A stretch of DNA of 64,000 bases from Thermoguttaceae bacterium. Lineage in GTDB: Bacteria; Planctomycetota; Planctomycetia; Pirellulales; Thermoguttaceae. Numbering within the stretch: the stretch's first letter is position 1; the number at the start of each line of letters is the position of its first letter. The stretch lies in assembly GCA_017937485.1 (NCBI GenBank), contig JAGBDN010000003.1, forward strand, positions 1-64,000. Direction: 5' to 3'. The notes under the pieces were generated by a model. It was not told where the DNA came from. It was given only the letters and a program-made list of their open reading frames with translations, and searched no databases. A program made the translations under genes and the position numbers. Positions 27,318 through 37,100 of the stretch are shown here, piece after piece.

Positions 27318-27345
27318 ATTATACGCTTAACACTCGATATTTCAA
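27318..27345 (-). promoter_or_regulatory. Sigma-70-like promoter for the DUF4417 unit
   Basis: TTGAAA, 16-base spacer and perfect TATAAT on the minus strand. Confidence 0.65.
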
Positions 27346-27417
27346 TAGCTTGCGTCTAAATTTTTCCATAATTCTCCGCTTTCTCCTTTCTCGCGTCCCC
27401 AAAATTCCCGTTCGCTC

Positions 27418-27446
27418 TTGCGAAAATCGACGATTCGCGTTAAAAT
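27418..27446 (+). promoter_or_regulatory. Sigma-70-like promoter for the YhaO-like gene
   Basis: TTGCGA, 17-base spacer and TAAAAT, about 75 bases before the GTG start. Confidence 0.6.
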
Positions 27447-27522
27447 AAGGAAGCGCGGGCCGAGCGTTCGGGCGTTCGACCGCCGCGTTTTTCTCGTACG
27501 CTCAATCGCCAAGGAGTTTCCC

Positions 27523-28959
27523 GTGTCCCTTAAATTCATACACGCCGCCGACTTACATCTCGACTCGCCGATGCGCGGGCTCGGAACGACCGACCCGGAG
27601 ATCGCCGAAACGATTCGCGACGCGTCGCGCCGGGCGTTCGAGCGGCTAATCGACGTCGCGCTCGAAGAAAACGTCGCGTTCGTCGTCGTCGCGGGCGACC
27701 TTTTCGACGGCGATTGGGACGACCTCGCGACCGGGCTTTGGACGATTCGCCAACTTCGTCGCCTCGAAGCGCGCCGCGTTCCCGTCTTTATCTCGTTGGG
27801 AAATCACGACTTGCAAAACAAGACGCTTCCAAAGCTGACTTGGCCGAAAAACGTCAAAATTTTCAACGCGAAGAAACCGGAAACGTTCCTTTACCCGGAC
27901 GACCTGCCGCAACTTCTCGACGGCGCCCCGAAACGCGCTCGCAAAACCGCCGCGCGCTCCGCCGCAACTCTTGAAAATACGTTGTTTGGCAATTTACCGG
28001 AAACCGAGTCGTCCGTATTTTTCGACGGCGCCCCGGAACGCGTCGCGCTGACCGGGCAAAGTTTCCGCGCCCAATTTTGTCCGGAAAATTTGGCGGAAAA
28101 CTTTCCGTCGGCGGTTCCTAACGCGTTCAATATCGGCGTTTTACACACCGACGCAAGCGGAGACGGCGCCGCGTCGCATTACGCGCCGACGAGTCTTGAA
28201 ACGTTAAACTCGAAACGTTACGATTACTGGGCGCTCGGGCACGTTCACCGCCGCCAAACGCTCCAAACGACGCCCGCTTGGGTCGGATATCCGGGCGTTT
28301 TACAAGGCCGTCATATTCGCGAACCGGAACCGAAGGGATTTTACGTCGTTGAAATTGAAAACGGCGCGCTTGTCGACGCTCCGCGTTTCGTCGCCGCCGA
28401 CTCGCTACGTTGGTTCGCGCTTGAACTTGATTTAACGCAAGTCGCGTCGGAAAAAGAGTTGCGCGAACGCTTTCTCAACGCGGCGCAGTCGATCGTCGAC
28501 GAAGCTGAAGAGCGCTTCGCGGCGGTTCGCCTTACGCTTGTCGGTCGAACGGAACTGCATCGCGAATTGACGCAACGTCGCGCTCGGCAAACGCTCGGCG
28601 AAACGTTCCAACTTTGGACGCTTGAACTCGGCGACGCGTTTTGGCTTGAAGAAATCGAACTAAAAACAACGTCGCCGCGCCCCGCGACGCTCGGCGAAAC
28701 CGGAATTCTCGGCGACCTCGCCGCCGACTTCGAACGAAAAATCGCCGAACTTTCCGCTCAAGTCAACGCGCCAAAAGAGCCGCAACCTATTGACTTACAA
28801 GGTGTTGAAAAAGCGGAGCGTTCGTTTGCCGATCTAGAAAAACGCGTCGGCGCGTATTGGCGGGAACTCGGAATCGATCTCGACGACCCGGCGACGCTCC
28901 GTCGTTGGCGCGAAGAGGCCCGCGAAATTTTAATCGACGCGTTCAACGACGCCGAGTAA
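27523..28959 (+). CDS. SbcD/Mre11-type DNA repair nuclease, YhaO family
   Basis: 478 residues from a GTG start with AAGGAG six bases upstream; the frame is open further but upstream codons lie in the promoter. The N-terminal calcineurin-like phosphoesterase domain has all metal motifs: FIHAADLHLDSP, VVAGDLFDGDW, ISLGNHDLQ, and later IGVLHTDAS and WALGHVHRRQ. The C-terminal part matches the DNA-repair exonuclease accessory region. Mre11/SbcD-type enzymes cut DNA ends as a complex with a Rad50/SbcC-like ATPase; YhaO usually sits directly before yhaN. Here no such partner follows: the next gene is convergent. A hairpin terminator closes the unit. Residues 140-175 contain an Ala/Arg/Lys-rich insertion. 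Confidence 0.85.
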   Translation: MSLKFIHAADLHLDSPMRGLGTTDPEIAETIRDASRRAFERLIDVALEENVAFVVVAGDLFDGDWDDLATGLWTIRQLRRLEARRVPVFISLGNHDLQNKTLPKLTWPKNVKIFNAKKPETFLYPDDLPQLLDGAPKRARKTAARSAATLENTLFGNLPETESSVFFDGAPERVALTGQSFRAQFCPENLAENFPSAVPNAFNIGVLHTDASGDGAASHYAPTSLETLNSKRYDYWALGHVHRRQTLQTTPAWVGYPGVLQGRHIREPEPKGFYVVEIENGALVDAPRFVAADSLRWFALELDLTQVASEKELRERFLNAAQSIVDEAEERFAAVRLTLVGRTELHRELTQRRARQTLGETFQLWTLELGDAFWLEEIELKTTSPRPATLGETGILGDLAADFERKIAELSAQVNAPKEPQPIDLQGVEKAERSFADLEKRVGAYWRELGIDLDDPATLRRWREEAREILIDAFNDAE

Positions 28960-28996
28960 CGTTTTCCCCTTTTTTAAGCCGGGACGCAATAACAAA

Positions 28997-29030
28997 CGCG
29001 ACCGAAGTTTCGCTCCGGTCGCGCTCTTTT
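28997..29030. terminator. Convergent terminator
   Basis: CGCGACCG pairs with CGGTCGCG around an 11-base loop, followed by CTCTTTT on the plus strand. It serves the YhaO-like gene and possibly the convergent esterase fusion. Confidence 0.65.
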
Positions 29031-29055
29031 ATTGACGCTTAATCAACGCAACTCG

Positions 29056-31077
29056 TTATTTCGCATCGGTTTGCCAAATAAACTCAAACGCGAGCGGCGC
29101 CGATTCGCGCCAATATTTCCAGTTGTGCGCGCCGTCGCGAACGCGGTATTCGCAGGCGACGCCCGCCGCTTTCGCTTCGTTGTGGAACGCGTGCGCGCCC
29201 GGCGTTAAATAGTCGTCGTCGCCGCAGTCGAGGCAGAATCGAATCGACTTTTTCGCGTCGTCCGGCAACTTCTTAACAAGCGTATGCGGATCGTTCGCAA
29301 AGAAATAATCGTCGAGCCGCTCCGCGTTTTCGTCGACGGAAGCCGCTTTGCGATAACGACTTATAAACTCTTTAAACGGCGCCGCCGCGACCTCTTCTTG
29401 CGTTCGAATCGCCGGACTCATCGCGAAGCAGGCGCTAAACATATCGGGACGGCGCAACGCGTAAAGGAGCGAGCCGTATCCGCCCATCGACAGCCCGGCG
29501 ATCGAGCGGTTTTCTTTACCGGTTTTGCAGCGGTAAAACGTTTCGATCGCGGGAATTAGCTCGTTGAAGAAAAACGTTTCATACTTGCACGAATCGTCGG
29601 CGCTGTCGCGGTACCAGCAACTTTGCGCGTCCGGCATAACGATGATCGCTTTTTTCGTCGGATTTTTCGCAAACCATTCGTCCGCAATCTTTTGGATGTT
29701 CCCTTGTTTCGGGTCGCTCCAATTTTTCTCGTTCCCGCCCATCCCGTGCAGGAGGTAAAGAACCGGGTACGAGAACGACGTCGTGCGGTACTCGTTCGGA
29801 AGATAAATTCGGCACTTGACTTCGCGTTTAAGCGCTTCGCTGTAAAGGACTTGCTCGCGCACTTCGCTGCCGGACGTTCCTTCTTTCGGTTGGAGCGATT
29901 TCTCGGTTTCGCGCAGTTTCGCGACGGCGTCCGCGTTTTCCGGAAGCGCCTCGTTTTGCAACGTCGGAAGCAAAATATCGTAAAGCGTATTCAGTTGCCC
30001 TTGGTAGTCGTTTCCGTCGGAAGTCATTGCGACGACGACGTTTTGGTCGGGCATAACAACGCAGAATTGGACGTAGGCGCCGTCGCCGCGATAGATATTT
30101 TTGCGGCAACGCCAAAATTGGAAGCAGTACCCCTGCGCCCAGTCGCTGTCCGGGTTCGAACCGTTCGACACTTTGTAACTCGTCGCCAAATCGACCCAAT
30201 CGGCGCTCAAAATTTGCTTGTCGTTCCAGCGTCCGCGTTGGAGGTAAAGTTGGCCGAACTTCGCGATATCTTCGGTGCGCAAGTACAGCCCGGTGCCGCC
30301 TTTAGTGATACCTTCCGGCGACTTTTCCCAATACGGCGTTTCAATATGTAACGGCTCGAAAAGACGCGGAACAAGGTAATCGCGGGTCGTTTCGCCGACC
30401 GTTTTTTGGAGCGCGGCCGACAACATATACGTTCCCGGCGTGTTGTAACGGAAATGCGTTCCGGGTTCGCGCGGAACCGGGTGCGCCAAAAACGCTTGAA
30501 CCCAAGTCGGCTCGCCCGGTTTAATATATTGTTTTTCGAGTCCGTAAGTCGCTCTAACCATATTCGGCAGCGCGACTTCCGTTTCGTGTCCGCAACTCAT
30601 CGACAATAGGTCGGCGAGCGTCATTTTCTTCAAATTTTCGGACGGTTCGGCGGGCAGATCGTCCGGGAAAATGTCGACGACTTTTTGGTCGATACTCAAC
30701 TTGCCTTCCTGCACCGCAAAACCGATCGCCGTCGAGGTGAAGCTCTTGCTTAGCGAATACATCGCGTGCGGGGCGTCGGCCGAGTTCGGCGCGCGCCAAC
30801 ATTCGGCGATCACCTTGCCGTCGCGCAACACCATTAAACTGTCCATTCGATTGAACTTAGCGTCAAGCGTTTGAATCAGCTCGACAAGCGCTTGCGACGG
30901 AACGCCGACCGATTCCGGCGTCGCTCGCGGAAGCGCGCCGTTTTCGTCGAGGTTTTGCGTCGGGTTGCAAGTCGCGACGCCGACGGATTTTGCGTCTTGC
31001 GCGCCGACGAACGCCGGACTCAAAACAAGCGTTCCGAGTAGAAGCGCCGTCGAAAAAAGATTAAAAAAACGTTTCAT
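29056..31077 (-). CDS. Secreted beta-lactamase-like serine hydrolase fused to alpha/beta-hydrolase esterase
   Basis: 673 residues with a signal peptide ending near VGA-QDA. Residues 50-380 form a class-C beta-lactamase-like (PF00144) domain: the SxxK dyad is S108-K111 in MYSLSKSFTS, the second motif is altered to YNTPG where YxN is usual, and DLLSMSCGHE is present. Residues 410-673 are a putative esterase domain (PF00756, EstD/feruloyl-esterase type): VLYLLHGMGGNEKNW, the nucleophile elbow GLSMGGYGS, DCGDDD and a catalytic histidine in DGAHNW. Both halves therefore retain nucleophilic serines. Likely substrates are acyl or feruloyl esters on plant polysaccharides (inference from neighbours GH78 and GH106). 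The start lies 14 bases after AAGGAG. Confidence 0.85.
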   Translation of the reverse strand: MKRFFNLFSTALLLGTLVLSPAFVGAQDAKSVGVATCNPTQNLDENGALPRATPESVGVPSQALVELIQTLDAKFNRMDSLMVLRDGKVIAECWRAPNSADAPHAMYSLSKSFTSTAIGFAVQEGKLSIDQKVVDIFPDDLPAEPSENLKKMTLADLLSMSCGHETEVALPNMVRATYGLEKQYIKPGEPTWVQAFLAHPVPREPGTHFRYNTPGTYMLSAALQKTVGETTRDYLVPRLFEPLHIETPYWEKSPEGITKGGTGLYLRTEDIAKFGQLYLQRGRWNDKQILSADWVDLATSYKVSNGSNPDSDWAQGYCFQFWRCRKNIYRGDGAYVQFCVVMPDQNVVVAMTSDGNDYQGQLNTLYDILLPTLQNEALPENADAVAKLRETEKSLQPKEGTSGSEVREQVLYSEALKREVKCRIYLPNEYRTTSFSYPVLYLLHGMGGNEKNWSDPKQGNIQKIADEWFAKNPTKKAIIVMPDAQSCWYRDSADDSCKYETFFFNELIPAIETFYRCKTGKENRSIAGLSMGGYGSLLYALRRPDMFSACFAMSPAIRTQEEVAAAPFKEFISRYRKAASVDENAERLDDYFFANDPHTLVKKLPDDAKKSIRFCLDCGDDDYLTPGAHAFHNEAKAAGVACEYRVRDGAHNWKYWRESAPLAFEFIWQTDAK

Positions 31078-31192
31078 CGTTAAAACGCAACTCCTTGCGC
31101 GGTCGACGGTTGCGAATCGCCGAAACGCGCCGTTAAAGGGTCGTTTCGATTAAAAAAATCGCCGCCTTTATTAATAACGACGGCGCTTGAAA

Positions 31193-31250
31193 AGAAAACG
31201 CGGCGGCGCTCGGCGCGTTCCGTTTCGAAGCGCGCCGAGAAACGCCGTCG
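31193..31250 (-). terminator. Terminator of the GH78 gene
   Basis: A perfect nine-base stem CTCGGCGCG/CGCGCCGAG extended by GGCG/CGCC, followed on the minus strand by GTTTTCTTTTC, just after the GH78 stop codon. Confidence 0.6.
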
Positions 31251-31263
31251 CTAAATCCCGTCG

Positions 31264-34029
31264 TTACTTGCTTTCCTTAAAGAAGAACGAACCGGACGGA
31301 ACTTCGAAAACGCCAAAACCGTCGACGTCGCGGACGAACTTCGCGCCGCGCGGCGTTTCGATCTTGCCGTTTTCCAACGTTTTAGGAACGTAAACCGTCG
31401 CCGACGTGTTCGGCGGAACGACGATCGAAAGTTCGAAACCGGTCGGCTTCTTCTCCCAACTCGACTTGATTTCGCCGACGATGGAGCGGTAAGCGCCCTT
31501 GGCGAAGGTCAAATCGGTCGCGTCGGCTTTCGGCGGACGAATCGTAAACTTTTTGAACGCAACAACTTCCGCGTCGCGCTGAATCCCGAGAACGTTCGAA
31601 ACGTACCAAGCGACCGGGTACAAGTAGGAGCTGTGCAGGAGCGAGTGCCCCGGGCGGTCGAGTTCCCAGGCTTCCCAATACGTCGTCGCGTCGTGCTTGC
31701 GCATAAAGCCCCAACTCGGGTACTCCGTTTGCTTTAGCGTCGAGTAAATCAAGTCGTCGCGGTTGTTGTAACGGAGGTAGCGGTAAAGGAGCCCGCCCCC
31801 GGTGATGCCGGCGCCGATATGCCCCTTGGCGTCAACGTAAATCGCTTTTTCGAGGCGTTTAACGACGCGTTCGGCGTCGGCGGCGGTCGGCGCGATTTCC
31901 GTTAAGAGCGCGAGCCCCAAAATCGCTTGCGCGTCGTCGAAATACGAACCTTCCTCCGGCTTGAAGTACTTGGCGTTAATCGCTTTACGAGCGGCTTCGG
32001 CTTTCGCTTCCCATTCGGCGGCGCGGTCTTCTTTCCCGATAACGCGAGCGATTTGCGCGGCGGTTTTCAGGTTGAAAACGCGATAGATGTTGTTTAAACA
32101 CAACGCTTGCGGCGTGTGCGAGTTCGGCCCGTCCGGCGCGCCCGGCCAGAGCCAGTCGCCGAGGAACCGCCACTCGTCGCCGTAACGTTTCAACAAATCG
32201 TTTTCGACGTGCAAGTCGAGGAACGCCAACCACTTCTCGATCGTTTCGAAGTTCTCTTCGAGAATGCGCGTATCGCCGTATTGCAGGTAATACGTCCAAG
32301 GGAGGGTGATAACGATACCGCCCCAAGACGGCCCGCCGCCGCCCCAGTAAGTCGGCGCGGTGCAGGGCAAACAACCGTCGGCGTAGTCTTTTTGGCAGTC
32401 GCGCCAGTCTTCTAACCACTTATAATAGAAGGCTTCGAGCGCGTAGTTGTACATGCCGGACTCCGACGTGGCGTGCGCGTCGCCGCCGTATCCCATCCGC
32501 TCGCGTTGCGGACAGTCGACGACGTAACCGCCGACCGACAGGTTCTCGAACGTCCAAGTTCCGACGTTGTAAATCCAGTTTTGAAGGTCGTTAGACGTTT
32601 CAAAGTCGGCCGCGTCGGCGTAACCGGTGCGAACGTGCCAACCTCTAACGTCTTCCAATTTCGGCGCTTCGGTCAAACCGCGGACGGTAATCCAACGCCC
32701 GGAGCTGTAATTGAAGCGGTTTTTGAAGACGCCTTCGCCGCTCGGGCCGATCACGTAAACGCTGTTGAGTCCGAAGGTTCGCGCGTCTTGGTTGCGTTCC
32801 GAATATTCGAAGGCGATTTCCGTTCCGGGTTTCCCCTTCACTTTGAACTCCGTCCAACCGGCGAAGTTGACGCCCATATCGACGCGCCACACGTTGTCGC
32901 CTTTTGCCTCGATCTTGACCGGTTTAATCTCGGCGCCGAGGATATTGCGTTCGGTCGCTTGCGCGCTAAGTTCAAGTTTCGGCGCGAATTCCGTCGCGTT
33001 CTTCCAAGCGGAATCGTCGAAATCGGCCTTGTTCCAATCGGCGTTTTCGAGGTTCGCGTCGTAACGTTCGCCGCCGAAACGGTGAAAATTCCATTCGCCG
33101 ATCAACGAGTTCGGGCTCTTCGCCCATTTCCAAGTTTTGTCGGTAATAATCCGAGTCGACGTCCCGTCGCCAAAACGCAAATCCGCTTGCGCGATAACGA
33201 TAGGAGTTTTCGGTTTATCCGGCGTCGCATATTCGGAATAAACCGACCAAGAGTTCCCCAGCCAAAGCGCGACGACGTTTTTCCCCTTGCGCAACAACGG
33301 TTTAAGGTCGTATGCAAGGTAACGGGCGCGGTACTTGTGGTTCGAGACGTTCGGCGCCAACACCGATTCTTTGTCGACTTGCTCGCCGTTGACGTAAACT
33401 TCGCAGTAGCCGACGCTTGCGACAAACATCGTCGCGCGTTCCGGAACCGAGTCGAGTTCGAACGTTTTGCGCAACCAAGGGTCGTTGCGCGTTCCGGTTT
33501 TCGGGTCGAGCGTCGTCGTTTCGAGAACGCCCTTTTTATCGGCCGGAATTTCGCCCGCGCCGATCCACTTCGCCGACCATTCGGACGCGTCGAGAAGCCC
33601 GGTCGTCCAAGTCGCGACCTCCGACGGTTCCGACATAACCCCGTCTTGATCCTTGACTTGCACCGTCCAATAATACGTCGTATCGGACTTCAACGCGGCG
33701 CCGTTAAAGTCGATCGGCGTCGAACGGTCGGACTCGACCCAACCGCTGTCCCAAACCTTCCCGGCGCCGGCCTTCGCGTCCGCTTCGGTCGCGTCGACCT
33801 TTAAGCGGTAAGCCGTTTGCGCAAGGCCGATTAGGTCGGCGTCTTTCGTTTCGAGAATCCAACCGAAACGCGGTTTTTCGGCGTCGAGCCCGGTCGGATT
33901 CGTCAAATATTCGCAACGCAAATTCGTCGGAACAAGCGGCGACACGTCGGCCGCGCGACTCGTCGACGTCAAAAACGTCGCGCCGACAAGCGCCGCCAAA
34001 AACGCGGCGCTCCAAAGCGTCTTCTTCAT
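31264..34029 (-). CDS. Secreted GH78 alpha-L-rhamnosidase
   Basis: 921 residues, typical length, with a signal peptide (cleavage near SRA-ADV). Domains in order: fibronectin-like/N-terminal domain (residues 30-150, LRCEYLTNPTGLD, YYWTVQVKD, EVATWTTG), rhamnosidase N-terminal lectin-like domains, the (alpha/alpha)6 catalytic barrel from about 440, and a C-terminal beta-sandwich. The active-site block VDCPQRERMGYGGDAHATSE and the downstream aromatic segment FLGDWLWPG identify GH78. It removes terminal alpha-L-rhamnose from pectin side chains, flavonoids or other rhamnosides outside the cell or in the periplasm. It lies between the esterase fusion and GH106, all on the minus strand, consistent with rhamnogalacturonan debranching (inference). 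Confidence 0.92.
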   Translation of the reverse strand: MKKTLWSAAFLAALVGATFLTSTSRAADVSPLVPTNLRCEYLTNPTGLDAEKPRFGWILETKDADLIGLAQTAYRLKVDATEADAKAGAGKVWDSGWVESDRSTPIDFNGAALKSDTTYYWTVQVKDQDGVMSEPSEVATWTTGLLDASEWSAKWIGAGEIPADKKGVLETTTLDPKTGTRNDPWLRKTFELDSVPERATMFVASVGYCEVYVNGEQVDKESVLAPNVSNHKYRARYLAYDLKPLLRKGKNVVALWLGNSWSVYSEYATPDKPKTPIVIAQADLRFGDGTSTRIITDKTWKWAKSPNSLIGEWNFHRFGGERYDANLENADWNKADFDDSAWKNATEFAPKLELSAQATERNILGAEIKPVKIEAKGDNVWRVDMGVNFAGWTEFKVKGKPGTEIAFEYSERNQDARTFGLNSVYVIGPSGEGVFKNRFNYSSGRWITVRGLTEAPKLEDVRGWHVRTGYADAADFETSNDLQNWIYNVGTWTFENLSVGGYVVDCPQRERMGYGGDAHATSESGMYNYALEAFYYKWLEDWRDCQKDYADGCLPCTAPTYWGGGGPSWGGIVITLPWTYYLQYGDTRILEENFETIEKWLAFLDLHVENDLLKRYGDEWRFLGDWLWPGAPDGPNSHTPQALCLNNIYRVFNLKTAAQIARVIGKEDRAAEWEAKAEAARKAINAKYFKPEEGSYFDDAQAILGLALLTEIAPTAADAERVVKRLEKAIYVDAKGHIGAGITGGGLLYRYLRYNNRDDLIYSTLKQTEYPSWGFMRKHDATTYWEAWELDRPGHSLLHSSYLYPVAWYVSNVLGIQRDAEVVAFKKFTIRPPKADATDLTFAKGAYRSIVGEIKSSWEKKPTGFELSIVVPPNTSATVYVPKTLENGKIETPRGAKFVRDVDGFGVFEVPSGSFFFKESK

Positions 34030-34189
34030 CGCAATCCCTTTATTTTCCCAATGTTAAAGAAACGCGCCGTCTCGCCGTTGCGACAAGTCGACGCGAAAAT
34101 ATCTTTTATTATTCGTCGTTTTGCGACGCGGCGCCGTTCGTTTTTTTACTCGCCCGACGCCGCGTCTTAACCCGTTGTAACGTCTAGCG

Positions 34190-37100
34190 TTAGCGCGCCG
34201 ACGTCGAAACCGTTACCGGGCCGATCAAACCGGAGCGTTTCAACGGCGATTTCGCGTTGTAACTGTTGACCGGACACCAAGTTTTGCGTTCCGCTTCCGG
34301 CAACGCCGCGTCGCCGATCAGGCGGTTGACCCAGCAGTTAACGACTTCGATTTCGACGTCGTTTTTGCCTTCGCGCGCAAACTTAGTAACGTCAAGGCGA
34401 TACGGAGCCGTCCAAACGCCGCCGACGTACTCGCCGTTGACTTTCACCTTCGCCATTTCCGAAACGGCGCCGAGCGACAAGAAGACGCGCTCGCCTTCCG
34501 CGACCTTGGGAAGATCGCAAGTCGTTTTATAAACGGCGGTTCCGGAGTAATGCTTAATCGCCGCGTCGGTCGACGCCGTCCAGTCGATCAGCTTGTCGAA
34601 AACGACCGGGGCTTTCGGGCCGCGAGCGATTTCGCCGGAGTCAAAAGAGACCGTCCAAGGCCCGGCAAGGGTCGCGATTTCCTTCGTTTCGTCGGTTTTC
34701 GCTTCGCCGGAAGTCGTTCCTTTAGCGTCGTTTGCGAAGACGACAAAAACGCTTTCTTGCGCCGCGAAGTCGAGCGTCGCGGTCGTGCGCCCGTTTTCCG
34801 AACGCCAAGCGTCGACGCTCATCGTTTCGCCGGTCGCCGGGAGCCAAATTTCGGGCGTTTTTCCGTCGACGCGGAAAGTAATTTCAACGTTTTCGAGCGT
34901 CTTATCCGATTGATTCGCAAGGAAATAGACGTCCGCGTCTTTCATTGTGCGACGGTTGTAAACGAGCGGCGTTCCGGTCGGAATTTCGCAGTCCGGCGCG
35001 CATTTGAGTTCGGCGAACACTTCGTCGAGCGTCAGCCCCCAAGCGATCGTTCCTTTGCCGAACTTACGCGATTTCACCGACTTACCGTCGACGTCGCCCC
35101 AAAGTTCGTCCGCGAGCTTTTTCACGTCGGCGTCGGCTTGCGGCTGATTTTGCAAACTCGGCGAGCGCGACGGTTTCGGGCCGAGAACGTAAGCGCCGTC
35201 CGCGACAAGTTGTTTGATTTTCGCCAACAATTCCGGACGCATCGTTTCGAGTTTCGGCAACACGAGAACTTTATAAGTCGTTCCGTGCGGCAAGGTTAGC
35301 TCGCCGTTTTCGTTGACGCTCGTCGTTTCGCGCAACACTTCGGCGTTGATGAAGTCGAATTGACGGCCCGCCGGGAGCGCCGGGTCGACCGCGCCCATCA
35401 TCTTCGGCGCGTCTTCGCCGATGAAGTAAGCGACGTCCGCGACGTTCAAGCCTTGTTGCAGCATGTAGTTGCAGCGTTTCAGGTAATCGACGTAAAGATC
35501 AAGCTGTTTGAACCAAGTGTTGTGGCGGTTGAACTCGTTGCCAAACCAAGCGTTAAAGCCCGGAACGCGTTCGTCCGGCTGCATAACGTAAAGGTGTAAC
35601 AGCGTGTTGTTGATCCCCTGCGAGAAGAAGAGGTCGGTGCGCTTCTTCATATTGACCGGGCTTCGACCGTAAGGGTTGCCCGCGCACGTGTTAGACTCGG
35701 CCCAAATCTTCGTTTTGCCGTAGGTGTGCCCGCACGACGACGCGAGACGGTTCTCGACGTCGCCAAGCGTTCCTTCGCTCCAATATTCGCCGGCGATTTC
35801 GTTCGATTGGCCGCCGTATTGCAGGAACTCGCCCGGGAAGCCCCAGTGCCCGTAACATTCGAGCCAGGTTCGTTTTCCCTTCGCCATACTCGCGTCGCGC
35901 AACCCGCCGACGTAAGAGTAAGCGACTTCGTCCGCGATAAAGCGCCGCACGTCCCAAAGGAAGCGGTCGGACGTTTCTTGATCTTTCACAACCGTCCCAA
36001 AATAAACGGGTAAGAACGGCGTCGGGTCGTAACCAAACGACTTCTCAAACTTCGCGGCGAAATCGTCGGTGAAGTTTTGCCCGCCGACTTCGTAACTGTC
36101 GAGTACGATCGTCGAAAACGACTTCCCGTCTTCCGGGCCAAGCGTCTCGATCAGCTTGCTCATATACGCGTCAAAATGTTCTAAAACAAGCTCTTTGCTC
36201 ATCTTATCGACTTCGTAACCGGTCGCTTCCGGGACGGCCGGCGCGTTCGTCGTTCCGGTCGGCGTTACACCGTATCGCTCGACGATCCATTCGCCTTCCG
36301 GAACGTCCCAAGTCAATACGCCGTCGGCGCTTAGTTTGTCGGTCAAGTCGACGACTTTCGCCGGGTCGACGGCGAGCGACGCGTCGTCGATTTCCGGCGA
36401 CGGCGCCCATTGGTATTCCGTCCACATCGGCTGCGGCGTCTCGTGCATCTTCGCGAGCGTTTTGTCGTAAACGGCGGCGACTTTCGGCGCGGCGCTCAGT
36501 TCGACCGACGCGATTCCGGCGCCGTTGCGGTCGCTCGTTACAACCAGTTGAAATTCGGTCGCTTGCGTCGCTTCGAAAGCGGCGGTAACCGGCGCGTAAG
36601 GCATAAAGCCGACGTTAATTTCCGGGTTGTAACGGCTGATTTTGAACTCGCAAATTTTCTTCGATTCGCCGTCGATTTTCGCGAAAAGCTCGGCCTTTCC
36701 GGCGATCGGGCTTTCTTTGAAGTCGAGACGAACGGCGCGCGCGGTAAACGGTTGCTCCGACTTGATTTCGATCGTCGCAGGTTTGTTCGCTTGCAGTTCG
36801 AAAAAGCCTTTTTCCGGTTTGTTAACGAGCGTCGCGGAGTAATCTTTCGGCGCCGGGTACGCAAGGACGCGAACGTCTTGATACTCGTCCTTTTTCTTGC
36901 TTCTAAACTCCGGTTTCGGCAACGCTTGCGCGAATTTCGCCGGGCCCTTGACGACCGTTTTGCTCGACGTCAAGTAACGCATCGCTTGCTCGTGTTTGAC
37001 CCAAGGCCCGCCCGATTGGCTCCAACCCGGCGAGTTGAAAATCCCCATCTCGACGTCGAGTTCGGACGCGGTCTTAAACGCCGCTCGCACGGTGTCGTAC

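Larger units (their letters stand above)
27204..27522. other. Divergent intergenic region, 319 bases
   Basis: It contains divergent promoters for the DUF4417 unit (27318-27345, minus) and the YhaO-like gene (27418-27446, plus). Nothing else was recognised. Confidence 0.6.
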
